The position numbers and the translations under genes were made by a program. A stretch of DNA of 64,000 nucleotides from Haematococcus lacustris (lineage: Eukaryota; Chlorophyta; Chlorophyceae; Chlamydomonadales; Haematococcaceae). The stretch is taken from NCBI GenBank assembly GCA_030144725.1, contig JASKMD010000020.1:5412703-5476702 (forward strand), given 5' to 3'. Below the pieces are notes generated by a model that saw only the letters and a program-made list of their open reading frames with translations, was not told the DNA's origin and made no database searches. Of the stretch, positions 12,001 to 22,257 are shown piece by piece (the stretch's first letter is position 1; every line of letters begins with the position of its first letter).

Positions 12001-13247
12001 GTTCTGCGTTGGTAGTGTTGCCCTCCTCTGGTTAGGGTCTTAGTGTTGCATGTCTGCATGGCAGTCCTCCTGCAGGTTTCCAGGAGGGTAGTGAGCATAG
12101 TAGATGCGGTGTCCACAGCCTCCCTGGCTGTGAGACCTGCCACTTGTGCTAGACGTTGTGGCTGGTGTGGGTTTGCCTTGTCTAGCGTGGCCAGGAAGTG
12201 GGTGGCTTCTGTGTACATGGGTGCCAGGTAGGCTGTCAGTCGTGCATGTAGCTGTGGGGCGCCTGAGCTGGGCTGTTGCACAGCTAGGCGGTAGGCTTCC
12301 CTGTCGTTGTTGGTAATGGGGGTGGTGAGGACGGTATGGCATTGCTGCTGGGGTTTGCGTATGGCTGCTAGGTTTATGCCCAGTCTGGCTGTGGTTAGGG
12401 TGGCGGTGAGTGGTCTGTGGTCACTGAGGTACGCGTGCGTGTCGACGTGGGTGCGGTGCTCTGATCCGTGTCGAGCATCGCGCGTCAGGATGGCGTCGAT
12501 GCGGCTGTTGCAGTGTGGTTGTTGGTAGGTCCAGGCCCGGTCGCCGGGGTCGGCCTCAAACAGGAGCAGCTTGTCAGCGAACTTCCTCATCATGCGGTCT
12601 TGTGTATACTCGGTGTGTCCATATCGATCTTCTTTTCTCATCGTGGCGTTGATGTCTCCCGCCAGAATGAGTGATCCGGGAGCGCGTTCTGTGGTTGTTC
12701 GTATGTGTTCCTGCATTTTCTCTCGCAGCGGGATCGCGTCGTCGTTGTCTCCTGAGGGCCAGTACGTGGCTACGATGGTAAGCTCTTCACATTTGTGCTG
12801 GCGTAGGGTCAGGATCACGCATCGAGTGTTTACTTCCGCGTCTGTGCACGGCGGTAGCATAGTGGCGTGCGTCTGGATAGCAAGATCGTGCTTGATGCCT
12901 ATGAGTACCTCGCTGTGACCTCGGTGGCGGTGGACAATATAGTTGGGCATAACTCGTTTTAGCCATCCGCAGCTGGGGTTATTGCTCTTTGGTTGGGTCA
13001 TAGTCTCAGTGAGAATCAGAATGTCCGGGCTCTGCGTGTGCACTAAGTGTAGGACATCTTTTCTGGACCTGTGGAGGCCTCTGACGTTGAAGGTAGTGAG
13101 GGTGATGGTTGTCCGGCCAGGTGTGGGCTGTGGCATCTGGCTTGGGAGGGTATTGCGTTGGCTTTGGGCTGTTGTGTCTTCAGGTGGGTTAGCTGTTTGG
13201 TAGGCGGTAGGGGGCAGGGTGGGGGCTACATTGAGGTATTGGTACAT
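6063..13247 (-). CDS. A1 ORF2: APE, reverse transcriptase, PHD, RNase H, CCHC, RLE polyprotein with one internal TAG
   Basis: From ATG 13247 this frame is 2395 codons, interrupted only by TAG at 7815-7817; the same frame stays open to 6063. Domains with approximate residues: AP-type endonuclease 50-275 (NVRGL, LTET, GDINAT, RIDAIL, SDHRPL); reverse transcriptase 630-900 (GKAPGPDG, YRPVGLAN, QAGFR, DFTSAFN, QGDSLSP, YADD); PHD finger 1449-1500 (CELC, CNSC, H-PAC, CPVC); RNase HI 1933-2070 (YTDGS, NRAEL, ATDSL, GNEGADAL); zinc motif CPLCGEADSATHLLSGC near 2165; restriction-like endonuclease near 2250 (RPDI, then EIKYCADSRW). It copies and inserts the element by target-primed reverse transcription. 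The amber codon would separate RNase H and RLE from the rest; A2 has a tyrosine codon there. Confidence 0.93.
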
Positions 13248-16200
13248 TGAAGTCTGCGTGTGCGTGTCTCTAGGCAGAGCCCTGGGTTTAGGTCGCCGTA
13301 TGGTGCTGCAACTGGTGGGACGTGATGATGCGGGCCGTGTAGTGTTGCGTTGCGTGGTAGGAAGGGTAACCGTGTGTGCTGCTTGGCGGTTTGGCGGCTG
13401 CTGGGTGGGCTTAGCCGGTGGGTGGGCATCCTCTTGTGGCGTGTCTTTGCGCTTGGTGCTCGTTTGTTGTGAGTGTCGGTTCTGGGTGTTGGCCGATCTG
13501 CATGGGGGCTGTGTGCGGGTGTATCCCGGCCTAAGTTCGTGAGGTCCACATAGGTGGTGCGTAGGTGTTGTTCCAGTTGCTCCGTTGTGGCGCGGGTGGT
13601 AGGGTCAGCCAGCCAGCATAAGGGCTCAATGAGGTTGGTGTTTTGCGCGGTCCCTTTTCTGATTTGGACAAGCCTGCCATGCAGCTGACTCCAGGCTGCC
13701 GGGGTGTCCAGCCGCTGTGGGTGGCCCCGTTCCGAGTCCAGCCAGTGCCAGGCGTTGTCCATGTGGCGGATGGTGGTGGCGTGGTTGTCGGTGAAAAGGA
13801 TGGCAGCTACTGTGTTGGTGTGGCTGTCCGGCTTGCCGGTGGTCCCAGTGAGGAGCTCTCGAGTGATGCTGCCGTAGGGTAGTTCCTGTGTTGTTGGGCA
13901 TAGGTGTAGGTCTTTATGGTAGTGGTATAGGTAGTGGTTGATGGTGGATATGGTAAAGTTGCCTTGGTCGTGGTAGATGTGTGGGAGATTGTTGTGTAGT
14001 GGGATTTGCCTATGTTCTTGCCTTGCCTTGGTGGCCAGGTCTTGGATGTGCGTGTCTAGTGTTTTGCAGTGGGTGATGACGTCTTCGGGGTTAATCATTG
14101 GTTCTCCCATGGCCATGTTAATGGCGTGCACCAAGCAACACTTCTTGTGTTGGCTTTCCCAGTAGGGCATATGCGTTTTCCGGGGGTTGGTGGGCCCTGG
14201 CCTTGCCCCGATGCATACCGCTGCCGCTGTGAAGGTGTGACGTGTGGTGCTGATGATAGGCCCAAGCCTGGCCCTGGTGCGTGCCGCTGTCATAGCTGCT
14301 GTGGGGTGCGAGATAGTGGTAATAGTTTGTATCTCGCAGGCTGCATGGTACGCGCGATTGCCGGTAACCTGCAGCGGTGTAGGGGTCGTCGCTTCGGAGT
14401 CAAGGAGGTACCATGTATCGTTGTGTTTCCTGATCGCCATGCTATGGGCAGGGGCTTTGCATAGGAAGGCGGTGATGCCATGGGCTTCGGCCAGGGCGTC
14501 GAGGTGGCGGGTCGACCAGTCCCTTCCAGTTTTAAGGTGCGCCACTGTGTGTGTGCTGAGGCCGTAGTGTGATGTCAGGTAGAGATTAACGACTGTGTCG
14601 TTGCACGCGCCTTCTTCGTCTCTAGCTAGCGCCCACATCTGGTCGCCTTGTCGCGCGTTGAGTTCCGAGGTGTGGAAGTTGGCCAGGTCTTGGTTACTTA
14701 GCCATGGGTGACCTACTACCATGTTCAGGGCATGGATTTGGCAATGGTGGGCTACTTGTTTCTCAAAGTAGGGTCCCTCAGGGCCAGGGTTTGGTTCTAT
14801 GTCACCTGCTGCCAAGAGCAGCCAGCCGATGTGTGTGAGGTAGTTAATGGCTCCCATGGTCAGCCTCTTAATGTTGTCGATGGTGTAGGTCGTGTGTGGG
14901 TTAATACTGTAGGTGACGTATGCCTGGATGGTTGTGTTGTACTGGTTTATGGTGTAAGTTTTGTTGTTAGTCCTTCCCATTAGGTAGGTGTGGGTCTGGT
15001 GGACCAGGTGTCCTATGGTTACCCACCCGCTGCTGGTACCGTCTATATTGTGTAGCCAGTTGTAGGCAGTGGTGTGGGTCGTTGCTTGTAGTTTAGTGAG
15101 TTTCTTGCGTTGTTTTCTCATGCATTTGTGTGACTCTATTTTGGTGGGTAGCTGGGGGTGGTGACGCCCAGTTCGTATCATTATCCACATGATGATGCCC
15201 ATGGTGACGATGTCTATCAAAGGGCATGTCTGGGTGTTGTGCAGGGGTTCCCACTCCGCATGTCCCATGGGGGGTCGCAGATTGGCAACAATGTGGCGGG
15301 CCCCCTTACAGTTCACAGGTTCACTGTGCATGGGTCGTCTGCTACGTCTGGCGAAGACTACCGCCAGTGCATGATTATCACTACAGCATTCTGGTTGTCT
15401 ACGGGCTGTGCGGCTCTGAAGCATTGTGGGGGCTGCCGGGGCTAGTGCATGTGGTTGGTGTGGGCTGGTACTGTGGCTGGTAGTATGCGCACTGTGGTTT
15501 CCAGTTCTGCTTGGGCACCAGTCCTCCCTTGTGGTGCTGGCCTTGCTGTGTAAGCTGAGGTCCCTCGAGTGGGCCTTTAACAAGTCCTGCGGGCCATGGC
15601 CCCTATGGGTCGATGCCGTGTCATTGCAACCATAGTCTGTGTGGCCTTGTCCCCTTAGCTGCTGCCGGTCTCCCCATTCTCCTGGGTAACCTGTGGTCAG
15701 GCAGGTGGCAGTGTACAGTGTCGTGTTCCGCATGGTGGTTGTTGCCATGGGGGTGTGTCGTGGTTGCTGTGGTCTAGTGTGGTTGTATGTGCAACTGTGC
15801 ATGGGTGTAGGGAGGGCGTGGCTCACCTCCCCGTCCGCCATCTTAGCGTCCTCTGACGCTGGGAGGGGTCCGGTCTCCAGGCGGGGTGTTCCTGCCGCGG
15901 TGAGCTGCTGCTCTAGACTGCGGCTGCTGGCCAGGTGCACTGTACTCATGCGAGGTCGCTGTGCCGCTCTCTCGGCACTGAGTGGTGCGGCCAGGGGGTC
16001 TCGAGCATCTGCTGCCACCCTCCGAGCACCCCACACCAGGCCTCCAGTAGTGCCTGCGGCACATTGCGTGTGTCGTCGTGGCATGTTGCGTTTGATAGCA
16101 GTGTCGTGTAGTGGTTTGTCTCGGCCCACCTGGCAGGGAAGGTGTGTGGCTAGGAAGGGGTGGGTACCCCTCCCCTGTTCCAGCCTGGTCCCTTGTTGTG

Positions 16201-18951
16201 AATGGGGTAAAGACCTGTGCGGGGGATGGCAGCCAGCGGCATTGTCCCATTGGGTGCCTGCTTTGGGTAGATGCTCAGCTCTGGTATGATTGTGCATGGT
16301 AACTAGAGGGTTGAGGTTGGGGTGGGGTTGTGTGTTAGCACCCTGGTCCCTTACCGGGTTGATGGCGCCGCCAGCCATGGTCTGTGGCAGGTTATCTTCG
16401 CTAGCACCTGCAGCCCATGGCGTGTAGCATAGGGGTATCGAAGAGGTAGTGTTGTGGTTTTGTGTATAGTGTGTTCTCATCCTAACCCATGCATGCATAT
16501 CTGCTTGGGCAGCCGTACGCACCAGGCATAGTGCGTCCTGGGAGGTTCGAGAGCTCCTCCCCAGGCAGGTGCGCGGTGCCCGTGGTACCGCCTGCTTGGG
16601 GTGGGTCCTGTGCATCAGATGGCAGCGGTTGGGAGCATTGTAGTTGAGTAGGGGGGCAGAGAGTTGCTGAGCATTGCTAGTGGTGGATCCAAAGGTGTGC
16701 TTAGGGCGGCTGGCTGGTGTGCCCTTGCCTGCTCTACTAGGGTGGGTGTTTGGTAGTGGCGCACTTCTACTACATACCATGATAGTTGCCCCTAGCTGGT
16801 AGCTCGTAGCCTGGGCTGTAGGGTTCGCATCCATCGCGCCAGGGGCTACTAGCCGTCCTGCGCACAGGATATTTGTATATTTATGGCATGGGGTGCTGGT
16901 GGGTAGGGTGGGTGTGCAGCGGCCATTCTCATTACGCCTCACCTCCATTGAGCCCTTCTGGCTGAGGGATGGGTGCAGGTGGGGGTCGGGATGCCTGTGG
17001 TCAGGTGAGGGGTCATTGTGGGTATGGCACAGTAGGATGTTATGGTGGTGGGCATAATGGCCTAATGGGATAGTCCTCGGATGGGGCTGTCCTGAGTGTG
17101 GGTGAGTTGCGGGTTCTGTCCCGCTTACCTGTCGCAAGAGCTCACCCATGGTACCAAGGTGGTCTTCGTCCTCAGGCGCGTGGCCTGCAGGGTTCCCTTC
17201 ATGCCTAGCCCATGCGACCTGAGTCGGCTGTTGGGGCTGGCGGGCATTGCCGCTGGCTGATGCCCTTCCTCTGCCCTTGCTGCTGACGCCCCTGCCTGGT
17301 CCCCTGCCCATGTCTCTGCCGGAGCCGGCTGCAGGCGCACTGCTTGGCAGGGCCTGCTGCACGGCTGCATCGATGGTGGAGTCATCCAGAGTGCTGAGGC
17401 CCTCAAGGAGATCAGCGTAGGTGCTGTCCTGCTCGGCCACCACAAGAGCATGGCGTGTTGGGGTGGCACCTGGCAGGCTGAGGGCTGTTGGTATGGTGTG
17501 CTTGAAGATATGCACCAGGTTGGGGAGGAGGGTTGCGGTGGGTAGCTCAGTGATCTTTACTAGGGAGAGGGGCCTAGTGTGTATGCCCTCACAGCCTGCG
17601 GGGGGGGGCAGGGTGATGCCGGACTGCACCGCGCCAGCTGCTGTAGCTAGGATGGAGGCTGCCGTAGAGCGGTCAGGTGGAGGTGACCGACGGGAGCCCA
17701 CTGAGATGCTGAGGGTCATTCCCTCGGCTTTGATGGTGCCTACCTCTGGTGTGCAGGCCAGGGACAGAGATACTAGGGCAAGGGAGGCATTGTCAGCCAT
17801 GAGCAGCTGGTTTTCGCGTGGCCTAGTGCCTCGCAGCTCCGCTGTCGTGGCATGAGCTAGAGCCTGCCCTGAGGCTGTGGTGAAGACATGGGTGGGGTTG
17901 GTGATGGCCGCGTGGAATCCCACTTCTGCTCCGGTGAAGGCCAGAAACCTGATGCTGTCTACTAGGCTGTTGCGTAGGCCCGGGTTCTGTGATACCACTG
18001 GCGCAAGAGCTGGGGCCTTCAAAAGCTTGCCTATGCCCACTCCTATGTTGGTGTGTATGGCAATGAGCACAGTGCTGAGGGCTGCAGTATCCTGGCGCCG
18101 CTCGGGGGGAATGCCGTCCACGTTGAGGCTGTACTGCTGACCTGGCTGTCGCTCGGGGCGAAGTGTGATGCAGAAGAGGTTGGGCACGAGGAGCTGGATG
18201 TGCCCCTTCAACTCCCCATTGCTGTTGACCAGGCTGGCATTGGCCTGCTGTATGGCCTGGCTGTTGCTCTGGATCAGCACCTTGTTGTCACCAGCTGATC
18301 GCACTCGCACAGCTAGGCAGTCCAGCCGGGCAGCTTCCAGGCTGGCGCGGGACAGGAAGGTTGCTGTCTCCGCAGGTGTGGTGAGGTTGCCTGCATGAGT
18401 CTTGGTAAGGCTTGTCCCTGTCAGCTGCATCAGGGTCTGCACCTGCTCTGCAAGGGGGGCGTGCCGTAGGTCTGGGATTCCCTGTGACTGCCACAGCGGG
18501 CCATACTCGACTCGCGGCTATGCACACTATGCTGCTGCTGTCCGGGGTCCTGCCTGTCACCTGGCAGGCTGCTGCCCCCCCGTAGCGCACTGTGCCTCCC
18601 TTAAGAAGGTGGGTGAAGTTGTGCACCTTGCGGCCAAGCATGAGAGCCTGCTGCATGGCCTCCCGGTACTGCTCAGCTGGTGCTGAGCATGTGAAGGTGA
18701 CTGCGCATCTGGTGGCTGTGAGGTTGCGGGATGGTGTGTAGCGGGAGGTAGAGTGACTAGTGTTGATGATGGTTAGGGCTGGGGCTGCGTCCTTTGCCAG
18801 CGTGGTAAGAGATAGCACTAACGCCTCCGGTGTGGTGCACCGGTGGAGGTTGGGGCTAAGGGCTGACCGGCCTGCTGAGTCTAGCACATTCAGGCAATGG
18901 CCTGCAATGCTGATGTCGAATGTTGCCCCTGGGGCGATGCAGCTGTCCAGC
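13226..18951 (-). CDS. A1 ORF1: gag-like region, 2A peptide, two Josephin-like protease modules (one frameshift, 5' end in gap)
   Basis: The main frame (to 13226) is open from just downstream of a TAG near 18525. N-terminal coding continues in another frame from about 18515 up to the gap edge at 18951, which implies a one-base frameshift or a recoding site. Visible parts: a gag-like region without zinc knuckles (18950-17350), a Gly/Arg stretch (GRDMGRGPGRG) near 17310, a long His/Pro/Thr-rich linker, a hydrophobic segment then GDIEPNPGP (14806-14780), and two modules beginning EKQVAHHCQIHALN and SQHKKCCLVHAIN. Both keep the Josephin layout Q-x4-C-x2-H-x2-N and a later H-x3-I-R...W-x2-L-D-S. 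The last 22 bases overlap ORF2 in the -1 frame. Function of the modules (ubiquitin or polyprotein cleavage) is inferred. Confidence 0.85.
14780..14806 (-). other. 2A ribosome-skipping peptide in ORF1
   Basis: The codons read G-D-I-E-P-N-P-G-P, an exact match to the 2A consensus D-(V/I)-E-x-N-P-G-P, preceded by the hydrophobic run GWLLLAA usual for active 2A sequences. Separation would fall between the Gly at 14783-14785 and the Pro at 14780-14782. The gag-like part would be released from the Josephin-like part, which would begin with P-E-G-P-Y-F-E-K-Q. 2A peptides are known in some trypanosome and animal non-LTR elements. Confidence 0.9.
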
Positions 18952-19451
18952 NNNNNNNNNNNNNNNNNNNNNNNNNNNNNNNNNNNNNNNNNNNNNNNNN
19001 NNNNNNNNNNNNNNNNNNNNNNNNNNNNNNNNNNNNNNNNNNNNNNNNNNNNNNNNNNNNNNNNNNNNNNNNNNNNNNNNNNNNNNNNNNNNNNNNNNNN
19101 NNNNNNNNNNNNNNNNNNNNNNNNNNNNNNNNNNNNNNNNNNNNNNNNNNNNNNNNNNNNNNNNNNNNNNNNNNNNNNNNNNNNNNNNNNNNNNNNNNNN
19201 NNNNNNNNNNNNNNNNNNNNNNNNNNNNNNNNNNNNNNNNNNNNNNNNNNNNNNNNNNNNNNNNNNNNNNNNNNNNNNNNNNNNNNNNNNNNNNNNNNNN
19301 NNNNNNNNNNNNNNNNNNNNNNNNNNNNNNNNNNNNNNNNNNNNNNNNNNNNNNNNNNNNNNNNNNNNNNNNNNNNNNNNNNNNNNNNNNNNNNNNNNNN
19401 NNNNNNNNNNNNNNNNNNNNNNNNNNNNNNNNNNNNNNNNNNNNNNNNNNN
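18952..19451. other. Assembly gap of 500 N
   Basis: This is exactly 500 undetermined bases, a conventional placeholder length. It falls at the edge of the 114-bp tandem array, so missing repeat copies are likely. The frame relation between the repeat ORF and the gag-like ORF cannot be read. Confidence 1.
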
Positions 19452-21345
19452 TGGAGCTGGGCGTCATGTCTATTGTTAGCCTGCATGTCAGCATGGTTAG
19501 GTGGCATCTCTGTGACAGCCAGCTGGCCATGCAAGTCTGTAGCGGTCAGGGCTGGCAGGTGGTGGTGGGGCTGGGCGCCATGTCTACTGTCAGCCTGCAT
19601 GTCAGCATGGTTAGGTGGCATCTCTGTGACAGCCAGCTGGTCCTGCAAGGCTGTAGCGGTCAGGGCTGGCAGGTGGTGGTGGGGCTGGGCGCCATGTCTA
19701 TTGTCAGCCTGCATGTCAGCATGGTTAGGTGGCATCTCTGTGACAGCCAGCTGGCCAAGCAAGTCTGTAGCGGTCAGGGCTGGCAGGTGGTGGTGGGGTT
19801 GGGCGTCATGTCTATTGTTAGCCTGCATGTCAGCATGGTCAGTTGGCATCTCTGTGACAGCCAGCTGGTCATGCAGGTCTGTAGCGGTCAGGGCTGGCAG
19901 GTGGTGGTGGGGCTGGGCGCCATGTCTACTGTCAGCCTGCATGTCAGCATGGTTAGGTGGCATCTCTGTGACAGCCAGCTGGCCATGCAAGTCTGTAGCG
20001 GTCAGGGCTGGCAGGTGGTGGTGGGGCTGGGCGCCATGTCTATTGTCAGCCTGCATGTCAGCATGGTCAGTTGGCATCTCTGTGACAGCCAGCTGGTCCT
20101 GCAAGGCTGTAGCGGGCAGGGCTGGCAGGTGGTGGTGGGGCTGGGCGCCATGTCTATTGTCAGCCTGCATGTCAGCATGGTTAGGTGGCATCTCTGTGAC
20201 AGCCAGCTGGCCATGCAAGGCTGTAGCGGGCAGGGCTGGCAGGTGGTGGTGGGGCTGGGCGCCATGTCTATTGTCAGCCTGCATGTCAGCATGGTTAGGT
20301 GGCATCTCTGTGACAGCCAGCTGGCCAAGCAAGTCTGTAGCGGTCAGGGCTGGCAGGTGGTGGTGGGGCTGGGCGCCATGTCTACTGTCAGCCTGCATGT
20401 CAGCATGGTTAGGTGGCATCTCTGTGACAGCCAGCTGGCCATGCAAGTCTGTAGCGGTCAGGGCTGGCAGGTGGTGGTGGGGCTGGGCGCCATGTCTATT
20501 GTCAGCCTGCATGTCATCATGGTCAGTTGGCATTTCTGTGACAGCCAGCTGGCCCTGCAAGTCTGTAGCGGTCAGGGCTGGCAGGTGGTGGTGGGGCTGG
20601 GCGCCATGTCTATTGTCAGCCTGCATGTCAGCATGGTCAGTTGGCATCTCTGTGACAGCCAGCTGGTCCTGCAAGGCTGTAGCGGGCAGGGCTGGCAGGT
20701 GGTGGTGGGGCTGGGCGCCATGTCTATTGTCAGCCTGCATGTCAGCATGGTTAGGTGGCATCTCTGTGACAGCCAGCTGGCCATGCAAGTCTGTAGCGGT
20801 CAGGGCTGGCAGGTGGTGGTGGGGCTGGGCGCCATGTCTATTGTCAGCCTGCATGTCATCATGGTCAGTTGGCATTTCTGTGACAGCCAGCTGGCCCTGC
20901 AAGTCTGTAGCGGTCAGGGCTGGCAGGTGGTGGTGGGGCTGGGCGCCATGTCTATTGTCAGCCTGCATGTCAGCATGGTCAGTTGGCATCTCTGTGACAG
21001 CCAGCTGGTCCTGCAAGGCTGTAGCGGGCAGGGCTGGCAGGTGGTGGTGGGGCTGGGCGCCATGTCTATTGTCAGCCTGCATGTCAGCATGGTTAGGTGG
21101 CATCTCTGTGACAGCCAGCTGGCCATGCAAGTCTGTAGCGGTCAGGGCTGGCAGGTGGTGGTGGGGCTGGGCGCCATGTCTATTGTCAGCCTGCATGTCA
21201 GCATGGTCAGTTGGCATCTCTGTGACAGCCAGCTGGTCCTGCAAGGCTGTAGCGGGCAGGGCTGGCAGGTGGTGGTGGGGCTGGGCGCCATGTTTATTGT
21301 CATCCTGCATGTCAGCATGGTCAGTTGGCATCTCTGTGACGTGCA
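19452..21345 (-). repeat. Tandem array of a 114-bp coding repeat, about 17 copies
   Basis: The motif CATGTCT(A/G)(T/C)TG recurs every 114 bp, at 19465, 19579, 19693 and so on to 21289. Copies differ by a few substitutions in higher-order combinations (for example LHGQ versus LQDQ, and PPNHAD versus PTDHAD). 114 is 38 codons, so the array stays in frame. The last copy diverges after about 21340 and the first is cut by the gap. The plus strand also lacks stops here, which is a by-product of the repeat. Confidence 0.97.
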
Positions 21346-22081
21346 ACTCTGTGAGGGGCAGCAGGTCAGCATGGGAAGCATGTAAGGGTGTCCCCCGCAG
21401 CGGCCTGGGCTGGTCATGGGGCTGTTCATCCTCTGTTTGGTTGCTGTGGGTGTGTGGGTGCCTGGTGCGGGGCAGCAGGTCAGCATGTAAAGCATGCAAG
21501 GTAGGCTCCCGCGGCGGCCTGGGCTGGTCATTGGGCAGTTCGTCCTCTGGTTGGTTGCTGTGGGTGTGTGGGTGCTTGGTGCTGGTAGCTAGCCAGTTGC
21601 TGCTCCTTGTAGTGTAGCGCTGGGCACAGGTGCACGGACCTCTGTCGATGCAGCAGATACCTTTCTTGGCGAGCTGGGGAATAGCGTTCCTGTGCCTTCT
21701 GTCTGGTTGTCTTATGGCGTCCTGCAGAGCTTGCGTCTCCTGGGTTTTGTTGTCGACCTGGTGGTGGCATACAGACATTGGCATTTCCGCGTCTCGTCCA
21801 TTTAGGCTCGAGCGGGAGTACGTAATGGGAAACCAGGCCATTTGAGGCGTTCGAGTCATTTGAGGCCGATTGCATACTTGTAAATGTGCGAACTCAGTTG
21901 GGAATGATCCTATCATGTCACGCTCGACCCACGCAGGGCCGGTCACCGCCCCCAAGGGGTCCTGTCCTGTTGCCACTGTCGTGTCGGCCACGTTTATGAG
22001 TCGGTCCCAAAAGGTTGCAGCATTTCCCGGGAGAAGCACAATCAGGCAAGCAAACACAAACACCGTAGCCGTCTTCACCAT
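19452..22081 (-). CDS. A1 5' ORF: signal-peptide-like N terminus plus 38-residue tandem repeats (3' end in gap)
   Basis: I start it at ATG 22081; the frame is open somewhat further upstream but without another ATG seen. The N terminus M-V-K-T-A-T-V-F-V-F-A-C-L-I-V-L-L-P-G-N-A-A resembles a cleavable signal peptide. It is followed by about 90 residues of non-repetitive sequence, two imperfect HPHTHSNQ(P/T)EDE units, and then the 38-residue repeat (core LAVTEMPPNHADMQADNRHGAQ... PHHHLPAL). The repeats are His-, Asp- and Gln-rich with no recognised domain. The frame enters the gap at 19452. It may be a separate ORF or the N-terminal part of ORF1. I recognise no family. Confidence 0.7.
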
Positions 22082-22246
22082 CGTCCTGTACCGCCGACCT
22101 TGGACGTTGACCAACTTCACTATGCTCTTTCGACTCGTCGCGTTGCGCCGAGCACGATGTAGCTAGTGGCTTGGGGAGACCTGTAAGCACGCAGGAGAGA
22201 AATCGCTTAGAAAGTTAGGTAGGACAGTTATGCATCGCAGCATTTT

Positions 22247-22257
22247 GTGCTCCTACC
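22247..22257. repeat. Target-site duplication of element A1, right copy
   Basis: GTGCTCCTACC, identical to 5930-5940. Immediately to the right, L1-like sequence resumes (GGCTCGGAGGGCCCTGC), exactly where it left off at 5940. Copy 2 at 27370 confirms this continuity. Confidence 0.92.

Larger units (their letters stand above)
5941..22246 (-). mobile_element. Full-length Dualen/RandI-like dual-endonuclease non-LTR retrotransposon A1
   Basis: The element spans 16.3 kb including the 500-N gap, is flanked by the 11-bp duplication and sits inside L1-like copy 1. On the minus strand it has about 165 bp of 5' leader, a repeat-bearing ORF (22081 into the gap), an ORF1 with gag-like region, 2A peptide and two Josephin-like modules (18951-13226), an ORF2 with AP endonuclease, RT, PHD, RNase H and restriction-like endonuclease (13247-6063), a 122-bp 3' leader and (TTC)9. 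Known Dualen/RandI elements of Chlamydomonas also combine both endonuclease types. Only two lesions are visible (a frameshift near 18515 and an amber codon at 7815), so the insertion appears young. Confidence 0.92.

Noticed and set aside
13500..14780. OTU-type protease as the identity of the ORF1 modules
   Set aside because: OTU domains start with D-G-N/S-C. These modules have Q-x4-C-x2-H-x2-N and end H...W-x2-L-D-S, which fits Josephin better. I could not test it by profile search.
18897..21617. A plus-strand frame of about 900 codons across the 114-bp array
   Set aside because: It exists because the repeat unit (114 bp, divisible by 3) lacks stops on that strand and because the N gap is read as open. 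The minus frame has the signal peptide and fits the element's orientation.
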